IMG/VR virus record: IMGVR_UViG_3300031999_000035
Span: 1-50,318 of that record
Reading direction: 5' to 3' (one strand)
DNA from: a virus
Length of the DNA: 50,318 nucleotides
Shown: piece by piece, positions 13,240 to 21,364 of the stretch
Position numbering within the stretch: position 1 is the first letter of the stretch
Layout of the letters: each line of letters opens with the position of its first letter
Notes under the pieces: generated by a model
What the model saw: the letters and a program-made list of their open reading frames with translations, nothing else
Database searches by the model: none
What the model was told of the DNA's origin: nothing
Position numbers and translations under genes: made by a program

Positions 13240-13400
13240 AGAAAGGTGAATCTGAGCAGAACTATGTCAGCCGTTGTATAGCTCATTGTATCAAGAACGA
13301 GGGTCTAACACAAGAACAGGCCGCTGGCAAGTGCTATGGTATGTATAGAAACCACAAAAAGGGTAGTTCGATGGCTCGACATCTTGGAGGTGGAAAGTGA
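13227..13400 (+). CDS. small basic protein (57 aa)
   Basis: Reads MPEIKKGESEQNYVSRCIAH, with 'LTQEQAAGKCYGMYR' in the middle. This resembles a family of small phage proteins with a 'SREEAVAICY'-like helix; three Cys and a basic C terminus are present. It overlaps both neighbours (13 bp and GTGA). The AGGGGAG upstream serves as ribosome site. Function unknown. Confidence 0.62.
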   Translation: MPEIKKGESEQNYVSRCIAHCIKNEGLTQEQAAGKCYGMYRNHKKGSSMARHLGGGK

Positions 13401-13876
13401 AAAAGTTATGGTTATTTCCTGCTTTAGTTTTAGCAGGCTTGATAGTTTGTCAGCTTCAACCTATCTTTGGTGCTGTCGTTGACTTAAGATCAAGAATTGA
13501 TGGGACTTCGGCTTATTCCAACGCTGATTCGATGGAATTCACTGATGTTGGAAGTGCTAGCTATGCAGGCTACTCTGATACTGTCAGCGTCGCTGGGGCG
13601 GAGTTTATCTCTGTAGACTTTATCCTTTCCCGAAATGGTAAGACTACAGCGAATTGCGCTATTCAGCTTCAGGGTTCCAAGGACACCGTTCATTTCATAA
13701 ATACTGATTCTGGTAACGCATCTATTACAGTTACAGCTGCTAGTGCTGCTTTTGCCACCACTATCACTTTCCCTTATGCTCCGGTTTATACTTACTATCG
13801 TTTATATGTAGATAATGACACGCTTTTCAGTTCTATAGCAAAGTGGAAGGTAGGAGGGCGGACTAATGCGCAATAG
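13397..13876 (+). CDS. exported beta-sandwich-like protein (159 aa)
   Basis: GTG start with GGAGGT upstream. Residues 1-25 are a clear signal peptide (MKKLWLFPALVLAGLIVC..., cleavage likely after 'IFGA'). The mature part is Ser/Thr/Ala-rich with many short strands ('SKDTVHFINTDSGNASITVT', 'YYRLYVDN'), like small appendage or carbohydrate-facing beta-sandwich domains. It overlaps the next exported protein gene by 11 bp. An export signal on a virion-like protein is unusual; a surface or secreted role in the infected cell should be considered. Confidence 0.65.
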   Translation: MKKLWLFPALVLAGLIVCQLQPIFGAVVDLRSRIDGTSAYSNADSMEFTDVGSASYAGYSDTVSVAGAEFISVDFILSRNGKTTANCAIQLQGSKDTVHFINTDSGNASITVTAASAAFATTITFPYAPVYTYYRLYVDNDTLFSSIAKWKVGGRTNAQ

Positions 13877-15353
13877 ACTGACATGGGCGCTAATTATAGT
13901 GGGGTTAATTGTAGGTAGCTTGTTATTTATTAGTCAGCTATCTAATGCCCAAGTTCCCAATGCCCATAATCTTACTGGTGTCCAGCGAGAGGTTGCTAGC
14001 CCAACTACAGGCAGTTATGGTAAGATTTTGAAGTGGAATCCTATTACAGGATTATGGACTGCACAGAATGATAGTGTAGGAACAATGACGACTATAACCA
14101 CTGATTCTTTAGCGGTTATATATGTACGTGCAAGTGGAGATACCTTATACTTCCGCACAAAAGCAAGTGTGTGGATGATGAAATTGACAGGCACTAATGT
14201 CAATTTTGCAGCTGACCCAGTTGTTGCAAATATAACTGCATGGATGGATTCTACTAATTTTACAAATGACGGTATTGGGAACGAAGATCTTGCAGTTAAT
14301 AGTGTTAGTACGACCGAAATAAGAGACGCCACGATTGATAGTGTTGATGTTAAAGATGCAAGTCTTGCTGTTGGTGATATTAGTAATGGTGCAAATGGGT
14401 TTGCTTTAAAGCTCGCTATGACTGATTCCTTAGTATTAAGACTGTTGAAGACTGCGTGGATAGACTCTCTTAACGCTTATATTTCTACCTATGCTAAGAC
14501 ATATTTAGATGATGCTAACGAAAGTACGCTTAAGGCGACTTTAAATCTTGAAGCGGGTACAGATTACAATGCTTACAGTGTTAATATGGACACTGATGGT
14601 ACAGATGACATGCTCAAAGCTGCTTTCCCTGATTCTGTTGTAGCAGGAATTGCACGTGATACCACAAAGCAAGCTGCTGACGCCACACTTACAGACATAG
14701 CAGATGGAACTATAGCAGAGAACCTTGTAAATACTGCAAATCCGTGGGCAGACAACGAGATAGCAAGTTCTTCTACTTGGAATGCTGCAATGCCTGCGTC
14801 AGCGTTTCCTGACTCCATGAATAACCCTCATTCAGACATTGATATTAATGGTGGCGCAATAGATGGGACACCGATAGGTGCTAATACTAAAAGCACAGCA
14901 GCGTTTACTACTTTAAGTGCTGATAGTTCTTTCACTGTAAGTCATGGTACTCCTTGGGATATGACAGATGGACAGTATCAAGGACAGTTGGTAGTAGCAA
15001 AAGCGCATGAAGCTCTTATATTCGGTAATGTGTGTTTTATGAACACAGATGGGGAGTATGCTAAAGCTGATGCAGACTCTGTTGAAACAATGCCTGGACT
15101 TGTAATGGCACTTGCATCTATAGGTGCTGATGCTTATGGATTGTTCCTGCAGACGGGATATATCTGTGAGAGCGATTGGACAACTGTTCAGACAAAAGGT
15201 GCTCTTGTGTATGTTGGAAATACCCCAGGATTACCAACAACAACGGCTCCAACCGGTGCAGCAGATCAAGTTCAAGTCCTTGGGTATTGTATTGGGACAG
15301 ATATAATGTATTTCAGATCTGACTGGACTCTTGTTGAGGTGCCAACTCCATGA
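13866..15353 (+). CDS. exported fibre-like protein (495 aa)
   Basis: An N-terminal signal sequence or anchor (hydrophobic 'WALIIVGLIVGSLLFISQ', cleavage likely after SNA before QVPN). The middle (about 100-320) is made of Asp/Ser/Thr-rich strands typical of tail-fibre shafts. The end (about 370-495) resembles C-terminal domains of phage fibre proteins ('GQLVVAKAHEALIFGNVCFM', then 'QVQVLGYCIGTDIMYF'). It overlaps both neighbours and probably works with them. Receptor binding is likely for the family, but the signal peptide is odd for a protein assembled in the cytoplasm. Confidence 0.65.
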   Translation: MRNRLTWALIIVGLIVGSLLFISQLSNAQVPNAHNLTGVQREVASPTTGSYGKILKWNPITGLWTAQNDSVGTMTTITTDSLAVIYVRASGDTLYFRTKASVWMMKLTGTNVNFAADPVVANITAWMDSTNFTNDGIGNEDLAVNSVSTTEIRDATIDSVDVKDASLAVGDISNGANGFALKLAMTDSLVLRLLKTAWIDSLNAYISTYAKTYLDDANESTLKATLNLEAGTDYNAYSVNMDTDGTDDMLKAAFPDSVVAGIARDTTKQAADATLTDIADGTIAENLVNTANPWADNEIASSSTWNAAMPASAFPDSMNNPHSDIDINGGAIDGTPIGANTKSTAAFTTLSADSSFTVSHGTPWDMTDGQYQGQLVVAKAHEALIFGNVCFMNTDGEYAKADADSVETMPGLVMALASIGADAYGLFLQTGYICESDWTTVQTKGALVYVGNTPGLPTTTAPTGAADQVQVLGYCIGTDIMYFRSDWTLVEVPTP

Positions 15354-16603
15354 AGAAGCTTTTACTATTACTATTATTAATGTGTATCCCTGTATGGGCA
15401 CAGAAGCTCTCCGATAGTGATTTGTCTAACGCAGCAAAAAGTGCTGCTGTTGGAGAGGTATTGTCAAAATATGACAACATAGAAGTTAGTAAAGCCGCTG
15501 ATGGAAAGTTACAAGCAAAGGTGTACTCAAGTAATCATTATGAAGTAAGTGGCGCTCCGCTTGTTCAGTATGATAGTGAAACAGGTGAGATTGTTGCTAA
15601 GAGTAGATATGTCAAATGGATTCCTGATGATGTTACAAAAGCTATTCCTGTTGAGCGAAGTGTTGGTAATACTGGGGTTAAAGAAGAATATACACTTGTT
15701 GATGATAAGATAACGAAGTTATCATGGACGCTTGAGACAAATGCAACAGTTGTTTGGAATGAGAGTGAACAGAAGCTAACCTTTAAGGGTGCTAATAGTG
15801 CTTATATGTTTGATACACCGAAGCCTACAGCTTGGGATAGTAATAGAAAAGATGTTAAGATTGATGCAACATTCGTTAAGGATGTCCTTACATATGTAGT
15901 TACATTTGATGGTAGTGACGTATTTCCTGTAATAGTTGACCCGACGAGTGTGACGGCGACTGGAGATGGAAGTGCTTACGGTCCTCCTGACACAAATAGT
16001 GACGTTGCCAGAGATTCTGATGGATCAAGTTATTTTACATCTTGGTATGTTGGAACATATTTATCCGCCACTTATTACAAATATTATAGGGGATTTGGTT
16101 CTTTTGCGATACCAAATATGAGTGCGCTTAATTCAGCAACATTTATGTTTTACGGTATGTCTAATAGCTCTATAGTAGATTTTGAGATATACTTACATAC
16201 ATCTACTTACACGGCACCTGTTAGTGCGGATGATTTTATTGTATTTGACGGTAGACGAGCAGCTATGACACATAATGGTACGATTCTAAATGATGTATGG
16301 AATTCAAACGGTTTTGCGCTTGACTGGAATACCATTTACTTCAATGCTGCCGGACTTGCTGCTATTCTTGCTAAAAAGAATAGTACGTTCAAGATGGCAG
16401 CAATATCAAAAAGGGATTATATATTCACAACACCAGAAGATGAAGAATATGTTGTTTTCTATGGTTCTGGAACATCTGGCAAGGAACCTTATCTATCAAT
16501 AACATTTACACCGCCTGGTTTTGCTGGTAAAGTATCAGGTGTTAGTGCTCCTGCGAAGGTATCGGGTGTAACATCACCATTAAGAATTAGTGGCATTCAA
16601 TAA
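15350..16603 (+). CDS. exported DNRLRE-like beta protein (417 aa)
   Basis: Residues 1-17 are a signal peptide (MKKLLLLLLLMCIPVWA, then QKLS). Residues 20-200 form a beta-rich domain ending in 'VTFDGSDVFPVIVDPT', and 205-390 resemble the DNRLRE-type wall/surface-associated sandwich ('YYKYYRGFGSFAIP', 'EPYLSITFTP'). The tail repeats GKVSGVSAP, AKVSGVTSP and LRISGI, like short C-terminal repeats of phage fibre proteins. GAGGT lies upstream of the ATG. Third of three consecutive exported proteins; followed by palindrome copy 4. Confidence 0.65.
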   Translation: MKKLLLLLLLMCIPVWAQKLSDSDLSNAAKSAAVGEVLSKYDNIEVSKAADGKLQAKVYSSNHYEVSGAPLVQYDSETGEIVAKSRYVKWIPDDVTKAIPVERSVGNTGVKEEYTLVDDKITKLSWTLETNATVVWNESEQKLTFKGANSAYMFDTPKPTAWDSNRKDVKIDATFVKDVLTYVVTFDGSDVFPVIVDPTSVTATGDGSAYGPPDTNSDVARDSDGSSYFTSWYVGTYLSATYYKYYRGFGSFAIPNMSALNSATFMFYGMSNSSIVDFEIYLHTSTYTAPVSADDFIVFDGRRAAMTHNGTILNDVWNSNGFALDWNTIYFNAAGLAAILAKKNSTFKMAAISKRDYIFTTPEDEEYVVFYGSGTSGKEPYLSITFTPPGFAGKVSGVSAPAKVSGVTSPLRISGIQ

Positions 16604-16606
16604 CAT

Positions 16607-16633
16607 AACTCCTACCAATTTTTGGCGGGAGTT
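16607..16633 (+). repeat. dispersed intercistronic palindrome, copy 4 of 8
   Basis: Arms AACTCCTACCAA and TTGGCGGGAGTT with loop TTT, 3 bp after the stop of the exported protein gene and 13 bp before the holin start. Identical to copy 6 over all 27 bases. Confidence 0.9.
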
Positions 16634-16646
16634 GAAAGGAGTCCAA

Positions 16647-16841
16647 ATGGGAGCGTCTCGAAAGTGGTATCAGAAAAAGACCAACTGGTCTATTGCTGTT
16701 ATTGTTATTAATAATCTAGTTCCAATAACAATGATAGTGCCCTACATCGGTCTTCCGTTGGTAGTTGTTGTTAATGTTATAGCAGGTGCTTTTGGTGTGT
16801 ACTCTGTTGCAGACCGTGCTGGTAAACCTCCGGAGGCATAA
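16647..16841 (+). CDS. putative holin (64 aa)
   Basis: A basic N terminus (MGASRKWYQKKTNW) and two hydrophobic helices ('SIAVIVINNLVPITMIV' and 'GLPLVVVVNVIAGAFGVYSV') with a short charged end. This fits a class II holin, which opens the cytoplasmic membrane at lysis. ATG at 16647 has AAAGGAG upstream. Adjacent to a second membrane protein with a coiled coil, as in many lysis pairs. The endolysin candidate is not here but in the leftward block. Confidence 0.65.
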   Translation: MGASRKWYQKKTNWSIAVIVINNLVPITMIVPYIGLPLVVVVNVIAGAFGVYSVADRAGKPPEA

Positions 16842-17101
16842 TGGCAGATCCTGAATCTGTTTTAGGTGTAGGTCTGGCCATTCTTGGAATAGGAGGTCCT
16901 GCTACTGTGGCACTATTAAGACTATGGCATAATAAGAATAGTGGGAGCTGTGTAACCCCCGGACAGTGTGACACTCGACATGAGGCCCAGGATAAACTCT
17001 TTGAGTCTCGCCTCGAGACCCTTGACCAGAAAATTGTCACCGTTGATACTAAAGTGACAACAATTCTCGCTATTGTAGAAGCAAGATGGAGGCCAAAATA
17101 A
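16841..17101 (+). CDS. membrane protein with coiled coil, lysis-associated (86 aa)
   Basis: Residues 5-28 are a membrane helix ('VLGVGLAILGIGGPATVALL') and 50-82 a coiled coil ('LFESRLETLDQKIVTVDTKV'). Two Cys (C37, C43) lie between. The arrangement is like XhlA/antiholin-type accessory proteins. The ATG shares a base with the holin stop (TAATG), so the two are translated together. Holin partner or spanin-like roles are the main options. Confidence 0.58.
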   Translation: MADPESVLGVGLAILGIGGPATVALLRLWHNKNSGSCVTPGQCDTRHEAQDKLFESRLETLDQKIVTVDTKVTTILAIVEARWRPK

Positions 17102-17463
17102 TGGACTTAGCTGGAAGATGGGATCTTGTGATTGAGCAAGGCTCAACGTTTGAAAGATACTTCAGATGGGAGGACTCCAGTGGAAGTCCTATTGATTTAT
17201 CTCCTTATTCTCTACGTATGACAATACGTGTGACTATAGGTTCTATTGAATACTATGCATCGACTGAAGGTGCTTCTGGCACTATCACTATATCTAAGCC
17301 AGGTGCAGAGGGTGTGTTTCTTATAGCTATGTTACCAGAAGATACAGAGTCCCTGGATTTCGTGCGCGCGATTTATGATGTAGAGGCATATACCGCTGGT
17401 GACGCTATTGTTTATAGAATTGTCCAAGGTAATGTGACACTATCTAGAGAGGCTACAACCTGA
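17101..17463 (+). CDS. phage appendage protein, BppU-like N-domain (120 aa)
   Basis: Begins MDLAGRWDLVIEQGSTFERY and continues with 'SPIDLSPYSLRMTIRVTI', a beta-sandwich seen in many phages near tail-fibre or baseplate genes and related to BppU N-terminal domains. The start shares a base with the preceding stop (TAATG) and has GGAGG upstream. It probably attaches a fibre or is a small tail component. Confidence 0.65.
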   Translation: MDLAGRWDLVIEQGSTFERYFRWEDSSGSPIDLSPYSLRMTIRVTIGSIEYYASTEGASGTITISKPGAEGVFLIAMLPEDTESLDFVRAIYDVEAYTAGDAIVYRIVQGNVTLSREATT

Positions 17464-19307
17464 TGATTTGTGTATGTAAGATAGGTGACCCTATTCTGAC
17501 ACGTCATACTATTCAGACAAACGAGGATAATCAGCTTGTCATTATAAGGGATATTCATAGGTCTCATAGTGAGCCGCTGGATAGAGGGTGTATAAGTGAG
17601 CCTACTTCTGTTGAAGTAAGTGGTAGTTATGCAGATGTAGGTACTATTGTGATAGCACCTTCTGCAACGAATACTCGTGTGCGGACTGTATATGGCAATG
17701 TGGTGGATGACCTTGATGCACCTATAGTAGGTGTTTTAATCTCTATAACTGGTGCATACAAAGGTAGTGCTACTACAGACGCAAGTGGAGATTACACTGT
17801 CTACTTCTTATATGATGGAGATGTTATTGTCACTCCCGATAAAGACGGTTATATGTTTACCTCGTTGGAAGAAACAATAGCTGGTAGTAATGTTGAATGT
17901 AACTTTGTTGGAGAACGTGTAGTTGTGAGCGGGAATATCACTGTAGATAGTGTTCCTCTTGCAGAGGTGACAGTAAGTATGACTGGGGAAGAAGATGTAG
18001 AAACTGACGAAGATGGTGACTATTCATTTGCTCCTGTTATAGATGGTGCTAAGACGATTACACCTGTTAAGGTGGGTTATGAGTTTGACCCTGCTACACT
18101 GGAAATTGAGGTGGATAGGGAAAGTATTGCAAGTAATAATTTTGCTGCTACTCTTACAGCCTTTACTTCTATTACAGAAGGTGCAAAGGTTTTAGTAAGT
18201 AGTCCTATGAATTCGACTAATCGAGCGTTTGCATTAAGAGCGCTTTCTGCTACTTTGGGTGTGATGGTGTATTCTGCTGATACTACAACTGCACCAGTTG
18301 TACAGGCGGTTACGCTTGTGGATGGTGTAGCTACCCCAAGTGGAACAGCAGTTCCGTTTGCAACTAGTTCAGCTGATTTTGATCCTGCTGTATGGTTCGA
18401 AAATAAAGGCAGTGCATATGTAGATATCGCTGCTGTAAGTGATACTGTATTCGCAGTGCATTTAAAACTCGCTGGTCGTAATGAAGGGTATTTTAGGGCT
18501 GGATATATAAGTGCTGGTCAGGCTACTATGGCTGGTGTTGGTAGTTCCAGTCTTAATCTGTACGGAGCCATACTCGAAGACCTTTCAGGAGTCAATGGTA
18601 TTTTTGGCAAGTTTTTCCAAACAGTGACTGCAAGTAATGCAACAAGCATCAGAACACATCAAGTAAATTCAGACTATAGTCTGGAGATTGCTTTAAACCC
18701 TATAGTACTTGGAGCAGTCCCAAGTGGAACTGTATTTCCAGGGTTGGCACTTGTGAAGGCAAGTACATCTCGTTGCTTGGTCATCTTTGACGATTATGTA
18801 GATGCTACCCATGTATTCACTGCTGTTGATGTTTATGATGATGGTGTAGGGACTCTTGCTCTCGGAACCAAGCTTGTGTTATATGCTGGAAGTTCCAGTG
18901 GACTTGTAAGATTATTGGACGTCGCTATTCCAACATGTATAGCTTTTTATACGGCAGCAGGTACGGGTGGTACTAGGTTTGCACTACGTAAGTTGACCTT
19001 GCTTGAAGACCACACAGTTACAGTAGGTGACCCTGTTGGTGTGGAGACTGTAACCAGTGGTTATCCAGGTCTTATTAAAGTATCAGAATATAATATGGTA
19101 GGGTCTTATCGTTATACAAGTGCTGGCACATTCAAACTGTTTTTATGTGATGATACTCCAGCATTAGTTGGAAGTGTAATATCAGGTAATGGTGCTGCTG
19201 CTATTAGTGTTGGTTGTGTACTGAGTGCACTTGGCTCTACTCCAGTAGCTATGTTTGTCGATACAGCAAGTGGTGATGGATATTTGCAGACTTTTGTTTG
19301 TGCGTGA
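17463..19307 (+). CDS. beta-rich appendage protein with carboxypeptidase-regulatory-like domains (614 aa)
   Basis: Residues 65-150 and 150-225 are two consecutive transthyretin-like/carboxypeptidase-regulatory domains (for example 'GNVVDDLDAPIVGVLISITG' and 'VSGNITVDSVPLAEVTVSMT', each followed by 'T-x-x-DGDY'). Residues 235-614 consist of repeated four-strand units such as 'TKLVLYAGSSSGLVRLLD', suggestive of a propeller or fibre head. There is no signal peptide. It overlaps the previous gene by one base (TGATG). Probably a tail fibre or host-recognition protein. Confidence 0.62.
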   Translation: MICVCKIGDPILTRHTIQTNEDNQLVIIRDIHRSHSEPLDRGCISEPTSVEVSGSYADVGTIVIAPSATNTRVRTVYGNVVDDLDAPIVGVLISITGAYKGSATTDASGDYTVYFLYDGDVIVTPDKDGYMFTSLEETIAGSNVECNFVGERVVVSGNITVDSVPLAEVTVSMTGEEDVETDEDGDYSFAPVIDGAKTITPVKVGYEFDPATLEIEVDRESIASNNFAATLTAFTSITEGAKVLVSSPMNSTNRAFALRALSATLGVMVYSADTTTAPVVQAVTLVDGVATPSGTAVPFATSSADFDPAVWFENKGSAYVDIAAVSDTVFAVHLKLAGRNEGYFRAGYISAGQATMAGVGSSSLNLYGAILEDLSGVNGIFGKFFQTVTASNATSIRTHQVNSDYSLEIALNPIVLGAVPSGTVFPGLALVKASTSRCLVIFDDYVDATHVFTAVDVYDDGVGTLALGTKLVLYAGSSSGLVRLLDVAIPTCIAFYTAAGTGGTRFALRKLTLLEDHTVTVGDPVGVETVTSGYPGLIKVSEYNMVGSYRYTSAGTFKLFLCDDTPALVGSVISGNGAAAISVGCVLSALGSTPVAMFVDTASGDGYLQTFVCA

Positions 19308-19315
19308 GGATTGTT

Positions 19316-20707
19316 ATGGCTACACCTATTGTTATGACTTTATCAATAAGCAATAGATTATATAGGACTACTAGCGGTAGATATAGTATGCCTGTATGTG
19401 ATGCATGTAATTCATGTGAGGTACAAGTCTGGGCAACTTTCATTAGTGATAGTGTTCACGTAGATGCAAAGATAATATCAGGGAGTCGGACGTCCGAGGG
19501 AGTAGATTATGCACGACCTGGAGAGCATATAAAATGCTTTCTTACTTTTACTGCAACTAGACCAGCATTTAAGAAGTATGACCCAGCTACCAAAACTGTA
19601 ATAACGGTTCCGGCTGTAACAGAGACATATACTAGGGAGACAATAAGAGTTGATGTACCTATAGCATGTGCAACTCCCTTTACTTCACCTGCACCTTATA
19701 AGGTCGGGAGTTTTCGGGATTCTGTTATGTGGTCTATACCTTTAACTTGTAATGCCGTTGCACTGTGGTATAGAGTTGACGGAGGTGAGTGGATTGATAT
19801 ACCTTTCAGTCCTGGCGACGCGGTTGGAGAGTTGGTTTTAGACGGGCTCAGTGAGTCTGTTAATGTTGATGTTATGCAAAGTAATCAAGCAGGTAATGGT
19901 GATATAGTTCCTCTTGAGGAAGTACCCAGTGAAGGTACAGGACCAAATGATGGAGGAGGTATAGAGGGGAAGATTGTAGATCCTAACGGCAACCCTCCGG
20001 AACCTGATACTGTAATAGTGGATCTAATACCAGAAGACCCAAACCTTCCTATAGTGCATGTTCCTATTGCCCCAGATGGGACATTTGACTCTGGAGAACT
20101 TCCTGATGATACTTATGAAATTATACCAGTTTTACTTGAGCCTGTAGTTGATGCAACTAATGACCCAGTTGAAGGTCTTGCGGATGGCATTGCCGAAGGA
20201 AGTGATTACGGAGAGCCTGACGACCATGGCGATAATCCAATATATGACTCTGAATTAGGTGCAGAAGCCCCTAATGATTATGATGAGGGGCATGATGATG
20301 GATATAGTGATGGTAAAGATGCTGGTAAAGATGCCGCTGATGACGCTCATAAAGAGGGAGGCAAAGGTCCTGACTATATAGATCAATATCTTGATGGATT
20401 CATGGAAGGCTATGAGGATAATCATGGAGTGGGAGACCCAGAAGACTATGGTGATGGATACCCAGAGGATTATGTGGATGGCTATGCAAGTGGATTTGCA
20501 GCGGGTTATCATGATGGTTTTAAGCATGTCTTTAAGCTTAGTAGTCCGCCTTTTAATATGCCAGTATGCGCACCTGGAATAGTATATTCTTATATAAGAG
20601 TTAGAAAACAGAATGCTGATGATAGAGTTATTGGTACTAATGCGACCCTAAAGGGCTGTGGATGTGACAAGCGTGATGTTAGGGCGCTAACAAGGTTTAT
20701 TTACTAA
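19316..20707 (+). CDS. appendage protein with glycine-periodic (GX3) domain (463 aa)
   Basis: ATG at 19316 has GAGG upstream. The N-terminal domain has a Cys motif (CDACNSCEVQVW) and beta structure. Residues about 215-280 resemble another carboxypeptidase-regulatory-like domain ('GKIVDPNGNPPEPDTVIVDL'). Then, over nucleotides 20170-20530, comes an acidic stretch in which Gly recurs every fourth residue (EGLADGIAEG, DEGHDDGYSDGKDAGKD, DGFMEGYED, VDGYASGFAAGYHDG). The C-terminal part holds GCGCDK. The GX3 periodicity recalls deca-GX3 proteins of the Yae1/Lto1 type. Function unknown; its place suggests a virion surface or adsorption role. Confidence 0.62.
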   Translation: MATPIVMTLSISNRLYRTTSGRYSMPVCDACNSCEVQVWATFISDSVHVDAKIISGSRTSEGVDYARPGEHIKCFLTFTATRPAFKKYDPATKTVITVPAVTETYTRETIRVDVPIACATPFTSPAPYKVGSFRDSVMWSIPLTCNAVALWYRVDGGEWIDIPFSPGDAVGELVLDGLSESVNVDVMQSNQAGNGDIVPLEEVPSEGTGPNDGGGIEGKIVDPNGNPPEPDTVIVDLIPEDPNLPIVHVPIAPDGTFDSGELPDDTYEIIPVLLEPVVDATNDPVEGLADGIAEGSDYGEPDDHGDNPIYDSELGAEAPNDYDEGHDDGYSDGKDAGKDAADDAHKEGGKGPDYIDQYLDGFMEGYEDNHGVGDPEDYGDGYPEDYVDGYASGFAAGYHDGFKHVFKLSSPPFNMPVCAPGIVYSYIRVRKQNADDRVIGTNATLKGCGCDKRDVRALTRFIY

Positions 20708-20718
20708 AGGAGTTGAGA

Positions 20719-21054
20719 ATGGCGACAGCAACTAAAGCATCAAAGAGACGAGTTGTTCTACAGGAAGTTATGCGTCTTGTAAACCAGATGGTATCAATTA
20801 ATGAGATGGTCTATCAGCAGGATGTATCACTTAACAAGACATCGTTGACCTCTGGAGATCTTACAGACTCGTGTAATGCAATTCTGGCGGGTATAGGTCC
20901 TGCCACTACGACAACGGGTGGTGGCGCTACTATTGCAGACAAGATTGTTGGGATTCTCCATGACAATGCAGGTGGGGATGGAGATGGTCATGTATCTGTG
21001 GATGACTCTGCCGGTAATCCTTACTTTCTAACCAATGCTCACCTTGCGGAGTAA
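20719..21054 (+). CDS. small structural-type protein, paralogue A (111 aa)
   Basis: Helical N terminus (MATATKASKRRVVLQEVMRL) and a Gly/Asp-rich C-terminal half. Its pattern (LxxVxxLVxxxxxxN, then Asp, then an 'ILAGI' segment and 'IAD/QI-GIL') matches the next gene, so the two are tandem paralogues. AAAGGAG precedes the ATG. Possibly a minor virion protein or oligomeric plug between fibre and packaging genes. Confidence 0.62.
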   Translation: MATATKASKRRVVLQEVMRLVNQMVSINEMVYQQDVSLNKTSLTSGDLTDSCNAILAGIGPATTTTGGGATIADKIVGILHDNAGGDGDGHVSVDDSAGNPYFLTNAHLAE

Positions 21055-21058
21055 CTAA

Positions 21059-21331
21059 ATGGCTGCTGTAGCTATAACAACAAGCTCTCGAGACACGATT
21101 CTTCGTAAGGTCAGAGACCTTGTGGATGAACTCATCGCTGTTAATAACAGGGCGATTGAGTGGGATGCAGAGATGGATGATTTGAGCTCTACTGAGGCTA
21201 CCACTATCGACGCGCTTCTAGCAGGAGGCACAAGCATGGCGGCTCAAATCAGCGGAATTCTTGCGGGCTCGGTCACTGTTCTAGTCAACAACGTGGCGAC
21301 GACACTAAGCTGGACTCACACAGAAGGATAA
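21059..21331 (+). CDS. small structural-type protein, paralogue B (90 aa)
   Basis: MAAVAITTSSRDTILRKVRD followed by LVDELIAVNNRA and 'IDALLAGGTSMAAQISGILA', parallel to the preceding gene in order and spacing of motifs. It lacks the Gly/Asp loop of paralogue A. GGAG lies seven bases before the ATG. Its stop overlaps palindrome copy 5. Function unknown. Confidence 0.62.
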   Translation: MAAVAITTSSRDTILRKVRDLVDELIAVNNRAIEWDAEMDDLSSTEATTIDALLAGGTSMAAQISGILAGSVTVLVNNVATTLSWTHTEG

Positions 21332-21355
21332 CTCCTACCAAAAATTGGTAGGAGT
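21330..21355 (+). repeat. dispersed intercistronic palindrome, copy 5 of 8
   Basis: Arms AACTCCTACCAA and TTGGTAGGAGT with loop AAA. It is the only plus-block copy with the AAA loop, and its stem is fully complementary apart from the last pair. It overlaps the stop of the previous gene and ends 9 bp before the terminase start. Confidence 0.9.
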
Positions 21356-21364
21356 AAGGAATAA

